Source of the DNA: Elephas maximus indicus
Taxonomy: Eukaryota > Chordata > Mammalia > Proboscidea > Elephantidae
Direction of reading: 5' to 3'
DNA length: 64,000 bases
Assembly: GCF_024166365.1 (NCBI RefSeq)
Contig: NC_064830.1
Location: forward strand, 91,876,968-91,940,967
Positions within the stretch are counted from its first letter, which is position 1; each line of letters begins with the position of its first letter. Shown here in pieces: positions 60,548 to 64,000 of this stretch. The translations under genes and the position numbers were made by a program. The notes under the pieces are model-generated. The model ran no database searches. It worked only from the letters and a program-made list of their open reading frames with translations, and was not told the DNA's origin.

Positions 60548-60720
60548 CATTGCATTAGTTATCTACTGCTGCATAACAAACCACCTCAAGACAGAGTAGC
60601 TTAAAACAACAATTATCATTTATTCTCTCATAGTTTCTGTGGGTCAGGAATTCAATGCATGGTGGAATTGGTTTGTCTCTACTCCACAGGGTCAGGGGTC
60701 CTTAGCTAGAAAACTATAAG
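60548..60720. repeat. Eutherian dispersed repeat, family not named
   Basis: 'ttagttatctactgctgcat' then 'aacaaaccacctcaagac' and 'tttctgtgggtcaggaattc' is a very common eutherian repeat text. Confidence 0.6.
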
Positions 60721-60989
60721 ACTGAAAGGCTGAAAGAACATGCAGTACATTTTTTTAAAGAAACTGGTAACCTTGGTTTCCTCCAGAGAAGGGAGTTGGG
60801 GGGCGGGGGTTAGAACTGGGGGACATACAGTCTGGAAGATTAGGGCTACAAGAGAGAATTTTCACAGTATACCCTTTTGGACCTTATAGATTTTGAATTT
60901 TCTGACTGTTTTGCCTATTTTTCAAAACTAAATGAAATAGAAATTTTAAGAAGTGAGAGTCCTCCAAATAGGTTGGAATCTGTGGATTT

Positions 60990-61360
60990 AGATTCTGTCT
61001 TCTTAACATCACTTACACTTATCCAATTTTCTCTCATAAAATCCTTCAGTGGTACTCCACTGCTTTTTGCATCAAGTCCAACCTCAACAACACAATATTC
61101 ACGGCCCTCTTCATCCTTATTTCTGCCACCTCACCCAAAACCTCTGCTTCAGCCTTACCAAACTCCTTCCAATTCCCTGAGGGAGCCAGGTTTCTCAGAC
61201 CTCCACAGCTTTGCCCATGTTTCCTCTACTTAAAGCAAGCACCCTTCCTCCCCTAACCTCCCTGGCTCATCTCAACTCCATTCATGTGTCACCTCCTCTA
61301 GGAAGTACTTTCTGTCCTTTCTTCAAGGTGAGCTAGACACCCTTTCCCATTCATCCAGTC
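60990..61360 (+). repeat. L2-like LINE fragment
   Basis: 'aaatccttcagtggtactcc', 'tcaagtccaacctcaac' and 'cctctaggaagtactttctg' are L2-like. A 118-codon ORF (60877-61233) overlaps it and is not considered real. Confidence 0.6.
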
Positions 61361-62178
61361 CTTCTATAAAGATTTATTGTTACCACTTCTGGCCAGCATC
61401 CCTATTAGGTGCTGTCGGTAGAGACATGAAACACATAGCTTCTGCTCTTAAGAAAACAGCAGATTAGTGGAAAGACATCCATTAGGATTGAATAAATGCT
61501 TCTTCATTGTGTTCAAAGCCCTCAAAGTAGGAAGTCAACTTGAGTGTGGAATTTTCCACCCGGTAACTGACTGGATAGTTTCTACCCTCCTCCCTGGTCC
61601 TCCTAGAAAAATGTGCACACACCAGCCAGAGTACTGTCATGCTGTAATACAGAACTCAGTTGTGCCCTTTATCTCCTCTACTAGACTATGTGCTCCAAGG
61701 ATAGGGAGTAGGATGAAAAAAAATGTTACATGAAGGTGGAGGAAGTATAATTTCAACTATTGTTGATGCAGAGGCAGAAAGACTTTCCAATTTGAGGGAA
61801 CAGGGTAAGCGAAGGAAGAATGCAGCAAGATCAAAGACTATATATGTGGTTGCCTGTGGCTGGAATAAAGGATGTGTGTGTGTGTGTGTTTGTACACACA
61901 CGTGCATGTTTGCACTGGAGGTTGTGGGAAAGCTGTGTGAGATAAACTGAGTTCAGGTTATTTGAAAGATTTTGAGAGAGTGACACAATAGATCTGAGCT
62001 TTGAGAAGGAAAGAATGGTTGTGGTGTAGAAGATGGATTGAATCCTGGAAAAGGAGGGCAATAGGGAGATCTGTTAGGAGTCAGCAGGACATGGTAACTA
62101 ATTGACAATGGAGATAAGGAAGATTCTTACTAGACCTTTCTTTCCCTCAGCTCATTAAATTACCACATGCTATTTTTT
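61361..62178. other. Intergenic with short microsatellite
   Basis: (GT)n at about 61871-61890 followed by 'tacacacacg'. L2-like scraps near 61610-61720. No gene. Confidence 0.45.
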
Positions 62179-62190
62179 TTATTGATTTTA

Positions 62191-62380
62191 GGAGGAACCC
62201 TGGTGGTACAGTGGTTAAGAACTCAGCTGCTAACCGAAAGGTTGGCAGTTCAAACCCACCATCAGAAGAAGGATGTGGCAGTCTGCATTTGTAAAGATTA
62301 CAGCCTTGGAAACCCTTTGGGGCAGTTCTACTCCGTCCTATACGGTTGCTATGAGTCGGAATCAAATCAAAGGTAATGGG
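62191..62380 (+). mobile_element. AfroSINE, long variant with 12-bp duplication
   Basis: Duplication 'ttattgatttta' at 62179-62190 and 62381-62392. Head 'ggaggaaccctggtggtaca', middle block 'gtggcagtctgcatttg', tail slightly decayed. Confidence 0.94.
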
Positions 62381-62529
62381 TTATTGATTTTAGCACCACC
62401 ATTTCCACTGCTACTGCCTTAGTTCAGCCTTCCTCATCTTTGCATCCTGTCAAGGGTAGGCCATGCATCTTCATGATGCCTTCCAGTCATACTACCACCA
62501 ACTGCTAAAGAAAAGTAGCATTAGGCTTT

Positions 62530-62735
62530 AAAAAAAAAATTAAACAGCTTTATTGATATAATTCATGTACCATACAATTCACCCATTTAAAGTGTAAACT
62601 TAAGGTTTTAAGTATATTCACAAAGTTGTGCAAAAATTACTACAACCAGTTTTAGGACATTTGCATCACTCACAAAAGAAACCCTATAATCTTTAGTTGT
62701 CAGCTCCCAATCCTCCCATCTGTCCAATGCCAGAC
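62530..62735 (-). repeat. L1 3' end, antisense, cut by RTE
   Basis: 'agctttattgatataattca', 'caattcacccatttaaagtg' and 'tattcacaaagttgtgcaaa' are the reverse of L1 3' UTR. Confidence 0.88.
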
Positions 62736-64000
62736 CTGTTGTTAGGTGTTGCCAAGTCAACTCTGACCTTACGTGTAACAGGACAAAATGCTGCCCAGTC
62801 CTGCACCATCCTCACAATCCTTGCTATGTTTGAGTGCATTGGTGTAGCCACTGTCAATCCATCTCATTGAGGGCCTTCTTATTTTGCTGACCCTTTACTT
62901 TACCAAGCATGATGTCCTTCTCCAGGGACTGGTCCCTCCTGGTAACATGTCCAAAGTACTTGAGATGAAGCCTTGCCATTCTTGCTTCTAAGGAGCATTC
63001 TGGCTGGACTTCCTACAAAACAGATTTGTTCATTCTTCTGGCAATCCATGGTACATTCAATATTCTTCACCAACACATTTCAAATGTGTCAGTTCTTCTT
63101 CTGTCTTCCTTTTTCATTTTACATACATATGAGGTGAATGAAAACACCATGGCTTGGGCCAGGTGCATCATAGTCATCAATGTGACATCTTTGCTTTTTA
63201 ACACTTTAAAGAGGTCTTTTGCAGCAGATTTGCCCAATGCAAGACATCTTTTGATTTCTTGACTACTGCTTCCATGGGCTTTGACTATAAACACAAGAAG
63301 AATGAAATCCTTGAAGGCTTCAATTTCTTCACCATTTTTCAAGATGTTGTTTACTGGTCTAGTTATAAGGACTTTCATTTTCTTTATGCTGAGGTATAAT
63401 CCACACTGAAGGCTGTAGTCTTTGATCTTCATCAGTAGATGCTTCAAGTCCTCTTCACTTTCAGCAAGCAAAGTTGTGTCATCTGCATATCACAGGTTGT
63501 TAATGAGTCTTCCTTTTCCTTCAGTCCTGATGCCTCCCTCTTCTTCATACAGTCTGGCTTCTCAGGGTTATTTGCTCAGCATACAGATGGAATAAGCATG
63601 GTGAAAGGATACAACCCTGGCACACACCTTTCCTGATTTTAAAGCACCCAGTTCGAACGACTGCCTCTTTATCTATGTACAGGTTTGTCATGAGTACAAT
63701 TAAGTTTTCTGGAATTCCCATTCTTCACAATGTTATCCCTAATTTGTTATGATCCACACAGTCAAATGCCTTTGCATAGTCAACAAAACACAGGTAAACA
63801 TTTTTCTGCTATTCTCTGCTTTCAGCCAAGATCTATCTGATATCAGCAATGATATGCTGCATTCCACATCCTCTTCCGAGTCTGGCTTGAACTTCTGGCA
63901 GTTCCCTGTTGATGTACAACTGTGGCCATTTTTAAATTATCTTCAGCAAAATTTTGTTTACATGGGATATTAATAATATTGTTTGATAATTTACACATTT
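62736..64000 (-). mobile_element. RTE/BovB-like LINE, runs off the right edge
   Basis: The 3' end is at 62736 ('ttgttaggtgttgccaagtc'). The minus frame at 63067-63471 reads MLAESEEDLKHLLMKIKDYS, the segment directly after the catalytic YADD box, and more RT sequence follows to the window end. Frameshifts are present. Confidence 0.87.

Overview
This is a stretch of placental-mammal nuclear DNA, almost certainly afrotherian and probably elephant or a close relative. The evidence is multi-exon genes with GT-AG introns, ancient mammalian repeats (L2, MIR, L1, MER5-type), and many copies of a tRNA-derived SINE whose 3' tail matches an RTE/BovB-like LINE. That SINE-LINE pair (AfroSINE/AfroRTE) is typical of Afrotheria. 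The exact species cannot be read from the sequence.

The left 27 kb is gene-rich, with three genes in the order and orientation I recall from human chromosome 7q22.1. SPACDR (C7orf61) is on the minus strand and partial: two coding exons lie at 1219-1272 and 534-944, and the last exon lies left of the window. TSC22D4 is on the minus strand at 3184-12246; four coding exons join in frame to 395 codons plus a stop. NYAP1 is on the plus strand at 20113-26248; six coding exons join in frame to 846 codons plus a stop. TSC22D4 and NYAP1 are transcribed away from each other. About 5 kb of repeat-laden spacer separates their GC-rich promoters, and a strong CpG island at about 17.9-18.9 kb serves NYAP1.

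From about 27 kb to the right edge there is no host gene. The human gap between NYAP1 and AGFG2 is, as I recall, similarly long. The interval is layered transposons: L1 fragments, five RTE copies (36.8-38.2, 46.3-47.5, 48.5-49.8, 58.65-59.3 and 62.7-64.0 kb), a degraded ERVL-type provirus (29.9-34.9 kb), a MaLR-type provirus with a perfect 5-bp target duplication (52.8-55.5 kb), three solo LTRs, two copies of an LTR family I cannot name (52.8-57.2 and 58.4-59.5 kb), and AfroSINEs nested in many of them.

I found no new enzymatic or defence system. The observations most worth checking are: a coding 18-bp minisatellite that appears to lengthen SPACDR; a copy of part of a NYAP1 exon sitting in the intron before it; paired RFX-type X-box motifs in NYAP1 and one in TSC22D4; the unnamed LTR family; and an A/T palindrome flanked by a direct repeat inside a polyadenylated retroposon. 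No search could be run. Repeat names and comparisons with human proteins come from recognition and memory and are marked as such.
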